Of a stretch of DNA of 64,000 nt, positions 54,412 to 63,331 are shown one piece after another. The notes under the pieces were generated by a model. It saw nothing but the letters and a program-made list of their open reading frames with translations. It did not search any database and had not been told where the DNA came from. Both the position numbers and the translations under genes were made by a program. Numbering within the stretch: the stretch's first letter is position 1; the number at the start of each line of letters is the position of its first letter. This stretch comes from Shewanella baltica. GTDB taxonomy: Bacteria > Pseudomonadota > Gammaproteobacteria > Enterobacterales > Shewanellaceae. The stretch is taken from the NCBI RefSeq assembly GCF_900456975.1, contig NZ_UGYM01000002.1, positions 310,001 through 374,000 of the forward strand, in the 5' to 3' direction.

Positions 54412-56208
54412 ATGCGCCCAACGTTATATTTTGAAGGTCCAGTCGATAAATTAAACTGGCACGTCATGAAGCTGCTTTGGCCTTACTTATTGGAATACAA
54501 AGGCCGTATTGCGCTGGCAATGTCATGCCTCATCATCGCTAAGCTGACCAGCGTGGCTTTGCCTTTTATTTTGAAGCATTTGGTCGACACCTTAGATGCC
54601 GATAAAACCGCGCAAGCCCTCAGTGTGCCCGTGGGATTAGTGTTGGCCTATGGTGCGATTCGTTTACTGACGGCGATTACGGGGGAGATCCGCGATACCT
54701 TGTTTGGTCGGGTGACTGAGCGGGCGATCCGCCGTTTAGGCTTAGCGGTATTCGAGCATTTACACCGACTTGATCTCGATTTTCATCTAGAGCGCAAAAC
54801 CGGCGGTCTATCCCGTGATATTGAGCGCGGCACCAGTGGCGTGAGTTTCCTCATGCGGTTTATGGTGTTCAACATAGTGCCGACCTTGCTCGAAATTGTC
54901 ATGGTGATTGGTATTTTCTTCTATAACTACGGGATTGCGTTTGCGGCAATCACCTTTATTGCTGTGTTGGCCTACATTATTTTCTCTGTGGTCGCGACTG
55001 AATGGCGCACTGAGTATGTACGTGATGCCGCCAAGGCTGACTCTTTATCAAATACACGGGCGATTGATAGTTTGCTGAACTATGAAACTGTTAAGTATTT
55101 CAATAATGAGAAGTATGAGTCGCAGCGCTACGATCAAGCGCTCGAACAGTGGGAAGTCGCTAAGCGTAAAAACCGTTTATCTTTATTTGCGCTTAATGGC
55201 GGACAAGCTGTGATTATCGCTCTGGCGATGACAGCTATGATGGCGCTGGCGGCTTACCGAGTCACCTATGGCGATATGACCTTAGGTGATTTTGTGTTGA
55301 TTAATGCGTTTATGATGCAGCTCTTTTTACCCCTTAACTTCTTAGGTTTCGTGTATCGCGAAATTCGCGGCGCCTTAGCCAATATTGAGCGCATGTTTAG
55401 CCTGCTCGATAAGCATCCCATGATAGTCGACTCACCCCAAGCACTCGATTTTCAGCCTACTAAGGGTGAGCTGGTATTTGAAAATGTGAATTTCAGCTAC
55501 GACGAGCGACAAATTCTGCGGGACGTGAGTTTTAAGGTTGCTGCGGGGAAAAAGGTGGCTGTAGTCGGCGATAGTGGTGCTGGTAAGTCGACGCTGATTA
55601 AATTGTTGTTTCGATTTTACGATGTAGACCAAGGCGGGATCAAAATCGATGGACAAGATATCCGTCATCTCACACAAGATGCGTTGCGACGGGCCATCGC
55701 TATCGTGCCGCAAGATACCGTGCTGTTTAACGATTCATTAGTTGAGAACATACGTTATGGTCGCCCGGGCGCGACGGATGAAGAGGTACGTAACGCGATT
55801 AAACTGGCGCACTTAGAGCAATTTATTGCATCACTTGCCCTTGGTTGGGATACAAAGGTGGGTGAGCGCGGTTTAAAACTCTCTGGCGGAGAAAAACAGC
55901 GGGTCGCGATAGCGAGGGCCATTTTGAAGGGCTCACCCGTGCTGGTGTTTGATGAGGCGACATCTTCACTCGATAGCCGCTCCGAGCAAGCGATTTTGTC
56001 GGCACTGCGGGAAGTTGCTAAAGGGCATACCAGCCTTGTGGTAGCTCATAGATTATCTACTATTGTCGATGCTGACCAAATCGTCGTCTTGAGCCAAGGT
56101 GAAATTGTTGAGCAAGGTAATCATCAGACTTTGCTATTGGCAGATGGTCTATATGCCAAATTATGGCGGATACAAAATGAGCAACAACATACTCCTCTGA
56201 GCAGTTAA
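54412..56208 (+). CDS. Atm1-type ABC exporter (half-transporter)
   Basis: A 598-residue fused membrane/ATPase half-transporter. About six helices fill 25-310, with the Atm1/HMT-type segment YETVKYFNNEKYE. The ATPase domain follows, with Walker A GDSGAGKSTL, Q-loop IVPQDTVLFNDS, signature KLSGGEKQRVAIA, Walker B VLVFDEATSSLD and H-loop VAHRLSTI. It probably works as a homodimer exporting glutathione- or metal-linked compounds, as in the Atm1 group. AAGG is placed 8 bases before the ATG at 54412; earlier in-frame codons are rejected. Confidence 0.9.
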   Translation: MRPTLYFEGPVDKLNWHVMKLLWPYLLEYKGRIALAMSCLIIAKLTSVALPFILKHLVDTLDADKTAQALSVPVGLVLAYGAIRLLTAITGEIRDTLFGRVTERAIRRLGLAVFEHLHRLDLDFHLERKTGGLSRDIERGTSGVSFLMRFMVFNIVPTLLEIVMVIGIFFYNYGIAFAAITFIAVLAYIIFSVVATEWRTEYVRDAAKADSLSNTRAIDSLLNYETVKYFNNEKYESQRYDQALEQWEVAKRKNRLSLFALNGGQAVIIALAMTAMMALAAYRVTYGDMTLGDFVLINAFMMQLFLPLNFLGFVYREIRGALANIERMFSLLDKHPMIVDSPQALDFQPTKGELVFENVNFSYDERQILRDVSFKVAAGKKVAVVGDSGAGKSTLIKLLFRFYDVDQGGIKIDGQDIRHLTQDALRRAIAIVPQDTVLFNDSLVENIRYGRPGATDEEVRNAIKLAHLEQFIASLALGWDTKVGERGLKLSGGEKQRVAIARAILKGSPVLVFDEATSSLDSRSEQAILSALREVAKGHTSLVVAHRLSTIVDADQIVVLSQGEIVEQGNHQTLLLADGLYAKLWRIQNEQQHTPLSS

Positions 56209-56288
56209 TAGCGCAATACAGTTCAGTCTTTATTCAGCTTTGGCTCTCTATACTCAAATGCCAACACATCAATCGGAAGAGATCTGGC

Positions 56289-56549
56289 ATGGAAAATATT
56301 GCACTGAGAGTTAACATTGAAGGCAAAGAAGAAAAAGTCGCCACTGATTGGGATGCCATCATGGCGACATTGAAAAAACGTGGTGTTGATTATGATTCGC
56401 TGCAACGTATTCATGCAGAATTGAATGCGGGTCTACTGGTGACGACTCGGTGCCTTACTTTGGCTAAGGTCAATCCAGAGATGGTACTTGCGGGTGTGAT
56501 CCGCGATATGAACGTGCCGACAAGTGACTATATGATGAGCATGCGCTAG
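56289..56549 (+). CDS. Small hypothetical protein (86 aa)
   Basis: Soluble 86-residue protein, beginning MENIALRVNIEGKEEKVATD and ending SDYMMSMR. Acidic and helical, with no motif recognised. GGAAGAG lies 8 bases upstream. It follows the exporter gene by 80 bases and could be in its transcript. Confidence 0.65.
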   Translation: MENIALRVNIEGKEEKVATDWDAIMATLKKRGVDYDSLQRIHAELNAGLLVTTRCLTLAKVNPEMVLAGVIRDMNVPTSDYMMSMR

Positions 56550-56706
56550 AGATCATAGGCCGTACGCTAGAAAATGCGTTAGAAAGCACGCGTTAGATAA
56601 GAATGTGGGAGGATAGAGGCGAACTTCTATTCTCGATGCTCAAGGAAGAGTGATTTTGCTCTAGAGCTACTCTAGATGAATGCGACTCTCGATAAATATT
56701 ACCGAA

Positions 56707-56916
56707 TTAAGCTACGCCGTTCAGCTTGCCAGCTTTCCAACCTTCGCATAAAAGATTCAATTTAGGCGCTGACTCATCGATCAATGTGAGTCGGATGATC
56801 TGTCCTTCACGAAAACACACAAGCTCGCCTTCGATCTCAGTTAGGCGATTACAGCTCTTACAGCTCGTGCTTACAGTTTTACTGGGGGGCAGTTGGCTTA
56901 CGAAGCTAGATTTCAA
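56707..56916 (-). CDS. Small cysteine-containing hypothetical protein (69 aa)
   Basis: A 69-residue protein with Cys in STSCKSCNRL, ELVCFREG and NLLCEGWK, a possible metal-binding set. It uses a TTG start with AAGGAAA 6 bases upstream. Shape suggests a small zinc-binding protein of unknown role; a chance open frame cannot be fully excluded. Confidence 0.55.
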   Translation of the reverse strand: MKSSFVSQLPPSKTVSTSCKSCNRLTEIEGELVCFREGQIIRLTLIDESAPKLNLLCEGWKAGKLNGVA

Positions 56917-57067
56917 AGTGTTTCCTTAAGTTCTATTGTGGGTAAGGTATTTGAATAACGCCTCACCTCACGAATCTTACCTCTTTTGTGATGCGCATTC
57001 AAATATACCTTATGTAAAAACCATATAGACAAAAGTTGTACTGGCTAATAACCGCAAGGGTTCGCGG

Positions 57068-58558
57068 CTATTTATCCATGTGCGAATAGAATTTGTCGAG
57101 TGAGATGGATAAGCCGCTATCGAGCACAATTCGTACATGTGAAGGCTTGAGCTGTCTTGGCTCTGTCACACCGCAAGAGTGCGCAATCAGCCCTAAGTCA
57201 TGGTGTAAATTATGATTATAGCTAGCGACCCGCGTCGATTTATCCCTAGGATTTAGCCCTTGTTGTAGTTTTGGATTGTGCGTCGTGATACCCGTTGGGC
57301 AGGTATCTTTATTACACTGCAAGGCTTGAATACAACCGAGGGCGAACATGTTGCCACGGGCCGATGCGATAAAGTCGGCGCCTAATGCCAAAGCCCAAGC
57401 GACTCTGGATGGGACGATAAGTTTGCCCGAGGCGATGACTTTGATACGTTTACGCAAGCCTCGTTGGATCAAGATATTGACTAGGATAGGTAAGCTTTCT
57501 TTCAGCGGTAATCCGACATAATCCATTAACGGTTGCGGCGCTGCGCCCGTGCCGCCATCGGCGCTGTCTAAGGTGAAAAAGTCGGGGGCTGAGTCTTCGC
57601 CGCGGCGTTCAATTTCATCACATAAATCTTCCAGCCACTGCACATCGCCGAGTACGGCTTTAATGCCGGTAGGTTTACCTGTAACTTCACGAACTCGCTC
57701 GACCATATCTAAAATATCATTCACTGACTTAAATTCGATGTGGCCATTGGGGCTGATTGAGTCGTGCCCCTCTGGAATACCGCGAATATGGGCAATCTCA
57801 GCGGTCACTTTAATACCGGGTAAAATGCCACCTTTGCCTGGTTTTGCGCCTTGGCTCATTTTAATTTCGAACATTTTGACTTCAGGATGAATCGCTATCG
57901 CTTTCAGTTTTTCATCGTCTAAATGTCCTTGTTCATTGCGAACGCCGTATTTGGCTGTTCCAATTTGAAAGACGAGATCGCAGCCACCTTTGAGATGATA
58001 AGGGCTCAAGCCGCCTTCACCTGTGTTAAGCCAGCAACCCGCTTGCGCTGCGCCATGGGAAAGGGCGGTGATGGCTGGGCGCGATAGGGCGCCAAAACTC
58101 ATGGCTGAAATATGGCAAATGGCTTGAGTTGTATAGGGCTGACGACAGTGAGTGCCAATCGTCAGCGGATGAATAGGAGTGATATCTTCATCTTGGGTTG
58201 GGAAGGCGGTATTCATAAACATGATAGTACCAGCTGTATCCAAGGGACGAGTCGAACCAAAGGCTATGGTTCTATCGACATTCTTGGCGGCGCGGTACAC
58301 CCAGCTGCGTTCAGCACGGTTGAAGGGCAATTCTTCTCTGTCTTGGGCGAAAAAGTATTGTCTGAAAAACTCACCTTGTTTTTCGAACAGATATCGAAAA
58401 CGACCAATCACGGGATAGTTATGTCTTACCGCTTGTTTGGTCTGCATTTTATCTGCGATATACATGTAAATAACCGCGAGTACTGCGAGTCCTATAACGA
58501 TCAAAAACAGTCCTGAAAACAGATCGAGTCCCCACATAAACCAATTGAGTTCACTCAT
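57068..58558 (-). CDS. FMN-binding glutamate synthase-like membrane protein
   Basis: A 496-residue protein with one N-terminal membrane helix (LFSGLFLIVIGLAVLAVIYMY) and a glutamate-synthase alpha-subunit-type FMN barrel: AMSFGALSRPAITALSHGA, NTGEGGLS, KMSQGAKPGKGGILPG, TLDSADGGTGAAPQPLMD, VIASGKLIVPSRVAWALALGAD and the cysteine-rich CNKDTCPTGITTHNP that binds iron-sulfur. It lacks the glutaminase domain, so it is a relative, not GltB. The substrate is unknown. A histidine phosphatase gene lies downstream of it on the same strand at 11 bases, so the two may be one operon. Confidence 0.87.
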   Translation of the reverse strand: MSELNWFMWGLDLFSGLFLIVIGLAVLAVIYMYIADKMQTKQAVRHNYPVIGRFRYLFEKQGEFFRQYFFAQDREELPFNRAERSWVYRAAKNVDRTIAFGSTRPLDTAGTIMFMNTAFPTQDEDITPIHPLTIGTHCRQPYTTQAICHISAMSFGALSRPAITALSHGAAQAGCWLNTGEGGLSPYHLKGGCDLVFQIGTAKYGVRNEQGHLDDEKLKAIAIHPEVKMFEIKMSQGAKPGKGGILPGIKVTAEIAHIRGIPEGHDSISPNGHIEFKSVNDILDMVERVREVTGKPTGIKAVLGDVQWLEDLCDEIERRGEDSAPDFFTLDSADGGTGAAPQPLMDYVGLPLKESLPILVNILIQRGLRKRIKVIASGKLIVPSRVAWALALGADFIASARGNMFALGCIQALQCNKDTCPTGITTHNPKLQQGLNPRDKSTRVASYNHNLHHDLGLIAHSCGVTEPRQLKPSHVRIVLDSGLSISLDKFYSHMDK

Positions 58559-58569
58559 GTTATTTATCC

Positions 58570-59109
58570 TTATTCTTGTCCGTAACGGGTGGAGATCAAG
58601 CTTGCGGGTTGGCCATCATTGAGAGAGAGTAAAAACAGCTGACTGTAGTCCTCTTCGCCGATCGCTTGGATCTCAGGTCCACCCAGGGCTTTGATGATCA
58701 ATGGCACTGTGTTTGAATGCCCAACGATGAGCGTATTGCCTTGTACCGCATGCACTTGTTCGACAATCTGCTGAATATGTTCTTCGATAGGCTTTGCTGC
58801 TTCGACTATCGTCACGGGCAAATGGCGAGCCTCGGCGATAGGCGCGAGTGTTTGCTGGGTTCGCAGGTATTGAGTTGCAATGAGCTGCGACAACGGCGTG
58901 CGGCTCAAGGCGGTGATCAGTGACGTTGCGCGCATTTCCCCCTTGGACGATAACTGTGGATCATTGGCTGGCGTGTCGGCTTTTTCGGCATGCCTGACTA
59001 AAATAATCAGCCTGTTTTCCGCGTGGGCTTGGCTAATCGGTGCGAGGCTGAGGCAAGTTAAGATAATAAGACCAGTGAGCAAACTAAGGCGTTTTATATT
59101 AATGCCCAT
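58570..59109 (-). CDS. Periplasmic histidine phosphatase family protein
   Basis: A 179-residue protein with signal sequence (LLTGLIILTCLSLAPISQAHA) and the phosphoglycerate-mutase-like RHG-type box ILVRHAEKADTP, plus second histidine in IVGHSNTVPLI. It resembles small secreted phosphatases. The start is uncertain: MGIN at 59109 is chosen for its signal peptide; open frame extends to 59187. It lies just upstream of the glutamate synthase-like gene on the same strand. Confidence 0.85.
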   Translation of the reverse strand: MGINIKRLSLLTGLIILTCLSLAPISQAHAENRLIILVRHAEKADTPANDPQLSSKGEMRATSLITALSRTPLSQLIATQYLRTQQTLAPIAEARHLPVTIVEAAKPIEEHIQQIVEQVHAVQGNTLIVGHSNTVPLIIKALGGPEIQAIGEEDYSQLFLLSLNDGQPASLISTRYGQE

Positions 59110-59412
59110 ATAGTGCTCAGTAGTGCGCTTAAGCATTCGTGTAAACACGTGAAAGCGGAAATGACTCAAACTGCGACCTGCTGCCATGGTGTAACATCCT
59201 TTTCTATTGGCTCATCTCTAAGCTCGACGATAGTAATGATCTGCATGCGGGTGGATGGCGCTTTATGCAATTTATAAAGAATGAACCCACTCAATTTATG
59301 CGGGCCTTATCATGGCCTTGTGGTCACGATGGTACTTCAATTCTAAAAATTACTAAAGCTGGTCAAATTTTGGTCGATAATAAAGTCGACCCGAATTGAA
59401 TGGATAGTCATC

Positions 59413-60039
59413 ATGGAAATCAATAAATCCTCTCAAGTGCAAAGTACCCCTTTGCCGCAGAAAAAATATGCTGAAAATACGACGCCTAAGGGTACCGAAG
59501 TGAGTGATTCGAAGGACGCGAAAACCACCGAAGTGACCTCGAAACAAACCGCGCAGCAAACGAGTAAGCAGCTGATGAATCAAGCAATTCTATCGGCACA
59601 GCAAGATGTGAATATCAAGTCAGGCGATCAGTCTATGACCTTGCTTTATCGCGCTGCGATAGAGTCTATTAATAAAGAGTTAGCGCCTACTATGGGCGAG
59701 AACGCGATTCAAACTGCTTACGATAATGGCGTAGATACATCACCAGAAGCGACTGCAGATCGTATCGTGAGTTTTGCGACGCAATTTTTTAGCATTCACC
59801 AGCAACAAAATTCGGGTATGAGTCTAAGCGATCAACTCGATAGCTTTATGGGAATTATTGGTGGTGCAATTGATAACGGCTTTAAAGAAGCGAAAGATAT
59901 TCTGTCTGGTCTTAAAGTATTGCAGGGTGATATTGCCGATGGCGTCGATAAAACCTACGGTTTAGTGCAAGAGGGATTACAGGCCTTTAGGGATAGCTTT
60001 AACAAGAAGACAGATGAGACACAATCGAGTGCCAGTTAA
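59413..60039 (+). CDS. DUF5610-type hypothetical protein
   Basis: A soluble 208-residue protein. The first 55 residues are polar, low-complexity and probably disordered (Thr/Lys/Ser-rich); the rest is a helical domain (TLLYRAAIESINKELAPTMG, SPEATADRIVSFATQFFSIHQQQ, SFMGIIGGAIDNGFKEAKDIL). This agrees with the DUF5610 family, function unknown. No signal peptide. Family call from memory of pattern. Confidence 0.7.
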   Translation: MEINKSSQVQSTPLPQKKYAENTTPKGTEVSDSKDAKTTEVTSKQTAQQTSKQLMNQAILSAQQDVNIKSGDQSMTLLYRAAIESINKELAPTMGENAIQTAYDNGVDTSPEATADRIVSFATQFFSIHQQQNSGMSLSDQLDSFMGIIGGAIDNGFKEAKDILSGLKVLQGDIADGVDKTYGLVQEGLQAFRDSFNKKTDETQSSAS

Positions 60040-60068
60040 CGCTCTGTTGTTTTCGGTTCTATCGTCAT

Positions 60069-60094
60069 AAGCCCCTTATCATAAGGGGTTTTTG
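60069..60094 (+). terminator. Rho-independent terminator
   Basis: CCCCTTA / TAAGGGG with a 3-base loop and T5 on the plus strand, after the DUF5610 gene. Confidence 0.85.
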
Positions 60095-60152
60095 TTATGC
60101 GGAAAAAAGTCTATGCTGGAAGCCTATTTAACGTTTCGCTTGAGGGCAAGTT

Positions 60153-60902
60153 ATGTGGACTAGGGGACAAGTTATAGAACGTATTGATTGGAGCGATAAG
60201 TTATTTTCATTGCGCATCGCCGCCGAGTTAGCCCCATTTATTCCTGGTCAGTTTATCAAGTTAAGTCAAATGCAAGATGATAAGCGTGTGGCCAGAGCTT
60301 ACTCCTTAGTAAATTCCCCCGATAAACCCTATGCCGAAGTGCTCGCCGTTGCGGTAGAGGACGGTCTGTTATCGCCGCAATTACACAACCTTGTCATAGG
60401 CGATGAAATTGAAATCACTTCAACCGCGACCGGGTTTATGACCTTAGCGGAAATTCCTAAGGGTGAGCTCCAAGGCAAGCACTTATGGTTTTTGGCCACA
60501 GGTACAGCGGTAGGGCCATTTTTGTCTATGCTCGACACCCATGAACCTTGGGAGCGTTTTGAAAAAGTGGTGCTTGTGTATGGCGTGCGCGAGGCGCAGG
60601 ACTTAGCCTACCTTGATAAGCTGCGTGAGTTAGAACGCACATACCCAGCACAGTTTATATTAGTTTTGAGTGTGACCCGTGAACCCTTGGCCGATGCGTT
60701 GCAGTGTCGTATTCCCGAGGGCATAGTCTCGGGTGAAATCGAGAAAAAGGCAGGATTAACCTTAAGTGCCGCTGATTCCCAAGTCATGATTTGCGGCAAT
60801 CCCGGTATGATTAATGGTGCCCAAAGCGCCTTACTCGATAAGGGATTAGTGAAGAACTTACGTCGTGCTCCGGGACAAATTACAGTAGAAAAATATTGGT
60901 GA
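60153..60902 (+). CDS. fpr: Ferredoxin/flavodoxin--NADP+ reductase
   Basis: A 249-residue FAD enzyme moving electrons between NADPH and ferredoxin or flavodoxin. Visible are the FAD motif RAYSLVNSPD, NADP-binding GTAVGPFLSML and VYGVREAQDLAYLDKL, CGNPGM and the terminal VEKYW typical of bacterial FPRs. Cytosolic. Length matches E. coli Fpr (248). Confidence 0.94.
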   Translation: MWTRGQVIERIDWSDKLFSLRIAAELAPFIPGQFIKLSQMQDDKRVARAYSLVNSPDKPYAEVLAVAVEDGLLSPQLHNLVIGDEIEITSTATGFMTLAEIPKGELQGKHLWFLATGTAVGPFLSMLDTHEPWERFEKVVLVYGVREAQDLAYLDKLRELERTYPAQFILVLSVTREPLADALQCRIPEGIVSGEIEKKAGLTLSAADSQVMICGNPGMINGAQSALLDKGLVKNLRRAPGQITVEKYW

Positions 60903-60986
60903 TCCCATTTTATATGGGCGGTGAGAGCAAACTGTTCTCACCCCTTAATAGCCATAGCGTTTAATGCAAATAAAAGGAAATTTTTG

Positions 60987-61583
60987 ATGAAGTTGTTAAG
61001 TTCTCAAGCTTCACCCTATGCCCGTTGTGTTAGAGCGTTGATCCAGTATTTAGGGATTAACAATATTGAAGAGCTGCTAGTCAATCCCTTTGAAAACAGC
61101 GCTGAATTACTCGATGCCAACCCGTTAGGACAGATCCCGTGTCTTATCACCAACGATGGCGTGGCACTATTTGATAGCGAAGTGATTATGCGTTACCTAG
61201 ATGCTGAGCTTGGCGATCGTAAGATGTTTGGGATCTCAAGTCATAACTGGGTGTTGGAGTGTCAGTATTCCTTGATAAAAGGCTTAATCGATAGCGCGGT
61301 AAAATTGCGCCAAGAGCAGATGCGTGAAGATGAAGGTGTGAGATCGGCTTTTTGGACGGCCCGTTTTGAACAAGCATTGTTGCGTGGACTTATGCAGGTT
61401 GAGCTGCAAACCGTGATCACCCAAACCACGATTCAGGCACCGCAATTAGCCTTGATTTGCTTGCTTGATTATGTGGACTTTAGACATCCAGAGTTAGATT
61501 GGCGCAAGGTTGCCCCAGCGACGGCACTTTGGTTTAGTGAGATGCGTGATCTACCCGCATTTATTCAAACACGTCCCCAGTAA
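60987..61583 (+). CDS. Glutathione S-transferase family protein
   Basis: A 198-residue GST-fold protein: thioredoxin-like N-terminus (KLLSSQASPYARCVRALIQYLG, NPLGQIPCLI, LFDSEVIMRYLDAEL) and an all-helical C-terminal domain. The catalytic Ser/Cys region is SPYARC. Start at 60987 has AAAGGAAA; the frame open from 60921 is not used. Substrate unknown. Confidence 0.88.
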   Translation: MKLLSSQASPYARCVRALIQYLGINNIEELLVNPFENSAELLDANPLGQIPCLITNDGVALFDSEVIMRYLDAELGDRKMFGISSHNWVLECQYSLIKGLIDSAVKLRQEQMREDEGVRSAFWTARFEQALLRGLMQVELQTVITQTTIQAPQLALICLLDYVDFRHPELDWRKVAPATALWFSEMRDLPAFIQTRPQ

Positions 61584-61597
61584 TAGGATGAAGATGC

Positions 61598-62020
61598 TCA
61601 GCCGTCGGTTGCGCGTCTTCCCTTTGGTCTGTCACGGCGGTTTTGTTCTCCAAAAGCGCCGAATAAATCCCGCGTGACCCCGTATTCGACTCTGCGATCA
61701 TTCCCTATTTGGCGTCTATCTTCATGGTGTTGATAGCGGCATTGGCAGTGGGTCATAGTGCATTCTTCCATCGGGATTTCCGGCGCATCCTTCGATAAAA
61801 AACGTTTTCCAGAGAATGTTTCAACTTGCTTACAGCAACTGCCGTCATTCACTATGCTTACGCTGTGAAAATGATGGGTTTGTGATGCATGCGGCTTAGT
61901 CCCGTCGGCGTATTGATTGACAGCTTTAGCATAGTGTTTATGCCGCTTGTGGCCAGTGTTGAGTTTAAATAAGCCAAATAGCGCCACTGCGACTACGCCT
62001 AGCAGCAAAACAGTTAACAT
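61598..62020 (-). CDS. Membrane-anchored hypothetical protein, His/Cys-rich
   Basis: A 140-residue protein with one N-terminal helix (MLTVLLLGVVAVALFGLFKL) and a polar tail rich in His, Arg and Cys (GSCCKQ, ECTMTHCQCRYQHHEDRRQ). This may bind metal. Function unknown. It lies opposite an iron-transport operon and could belong to the same Fur-controlled region, but that is only suggestive. Confidence 0.72.
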   Translation of the reverse strand: MLTVLLLGVVAVALFGLFKLNTGHKRHKHYAKAVNQYADGTKPHASQTHHFHSVSIVNDGSCCKQVETFSGKRFLSKDAPEIPMEECTMTHCQCRYQHHEDRRQIGNDRRVEYGVTRDLFGAFGEQNRRDRPKGRRATDG

Positions 62021-62166
62021 AACGCCTCCTCAAAGCATTTTAAGCAAATTAAGGTTCAGTTTAGTTTGATTTGAGATAATCACCAGTTTTGAATTTAAAC
62101 TCATTAAAAACAAAAAGTTAAATAGACTATTGCCCTCCACTTCTCTATCTATTACTCTTGCGCAAC

Positions 62167-62185
62167 TGATAAGCATTATCATTAA
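62167..62185. promoter_or_regulatory. Fur box upstream of the iron transporter
   Basis: GATAAGCATTATCATTAAT matches the 19-bp Fur consensus GATAATGATTATCATTATC at 14 positions by eye. It lies 55 bases before the binding-protein start, where a promoter is expected. Confidence 0.8.
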
Positions 62186-62239
62186 TGCAGCCATGTTCAC
62201 ACTCGCTGAACACGTCATCACTTTGGGGAGAAATCGGTA

Positions 62240-63247
62240 ATGAAATGGGTAACTTGCGCAGCAGTAGTTGGGTTAATGTCGGTTGGGCATTCGGCGAATG
62301 CTGATGATAAATTAACAGTTTATTCTTATCGCCAAGCCTTCTTGGTGGAGCCTATCCTGACGCGTTTCACCGAAGAAACCGGCATAGGTGTGAATTTGGT
62401 TTTTGCAAAAGACGGCATTGCCGAGCGTCTCGCCCGTGAAGGTCGTTTATCCCCAGCAGATTTGGTGCTGACCTCTGATTTCTCACGTCTGGTTGAATTA
62501 GTCGATAAAGATCTGACTTCACCGGCTAAAAATACCCAACTCGAAAGCAATATTCCTGCCCAGTATCGCGATCCTGACGGCCAGTGGTACGCCCTGACCA
62601 TGCGAGTGCGAAATCTCTATACGGCGAAAGATCGTTTAGGGCCGCAGCAAATTACCTATGAAGAACTCGCCGACCCTAAATACAAAGGCAAAATCTGTAC
62701 CCGCAGTGGTAAGCATCCATACAACATAGCGTTAGTGGCATCTATGATTGCCCATCACGGTGAAGCTGAGGCGAAAACTTGGTTGGCAGGCGTGAAGAGT
62801 AACTTAGCGCGCAAGCCACAGGGTAATGATAGAGCCCAAGTGAAAGCGGTAAAAGAAGGCTTATGTGATATCGCCATCGGCAACAGCTATTATTACGGCA
62901 ACATGATGCAAGACCCTGAGCAAAAAAGCTGGGCTGAAGCGGTGACGATTAACTTCCCGAACCAAGCCGATCGCGGTGCCCATGTGAACGTGTCTGGTAT
63001 GGTATTAACCCGTCATGCACCGAATAAAGCCAATGCGATCAAATTGATGGAATTCTTATCCGCCGATGTGGCTCAAAAGGCCTATGCTGATGTGAATATG
63101 GAATACCCAGTAAAAGCCGATGTGGCACCTTCAACCTTAGTAGCTTCATGGGGCGAGTTTAAGTCGGATCAATTGCCTATTTTCAAACTGGCCGAATATC
63201 ACCAAGCGGCGGTTAAGTTATTAGATGAAGTGCAGTTTGATCTCTAG
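62240..63247 (+). CDS. fbpA: Ferric iron ABC transporter, periplasmic binding protein
   Basis: A 335-residue protein with signal peptide (VTCAAVVGLMSVGHSANA) and the FutA/FbpA iron-binding pattern: opening LTVYSYRQAFLVEPILTRF, the GKICTRSGKHPYNIALVA region, and the tyrosine pair in GNSYYYGNM that binds Fe(III). Followed by a permease gene at 84 bases. Regulated by the upstream Fur box. The exact metal is inferred from family and Fur control. Confidence 0.92.
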   Translation: MKWVTCAAVVGLMSVGHSANADDKLTVYSYRQAFLVEPILTRFTEETGIGVNLVFAKDGIAERLAREGRLSPADLVLTSDFSRLVELVDKDLTSPAKNTQLESNIPAQYRDPDGQWYALTMRVRNLYTAKDRLGPQQITYEELADPKYKGKICTRSGKHPYNIALVASMIAHHGEAEAKTWLAGVKSNLARKPQGNDRAQVKAVKEGLCDIAIGNSYYYGNMMQDPEQKSWAEAVTINFPNQADRGAHVNVSGMVLTRHAPNKANAIKLMEFLSADVAQKAYADVNMEYPVKADVAPSTLVASWGEFKSDQLPIFKLAEYHQAAVKLLDEVQFDL

Positions 63248-63331
63248 CATTTGACGTTAAGTACGAGTGACAAATTGCAGAATTAGGTTATCAGCGCCAT
63301 TGATTGGCGCTGTAACTTTTTAAGGATTGAC

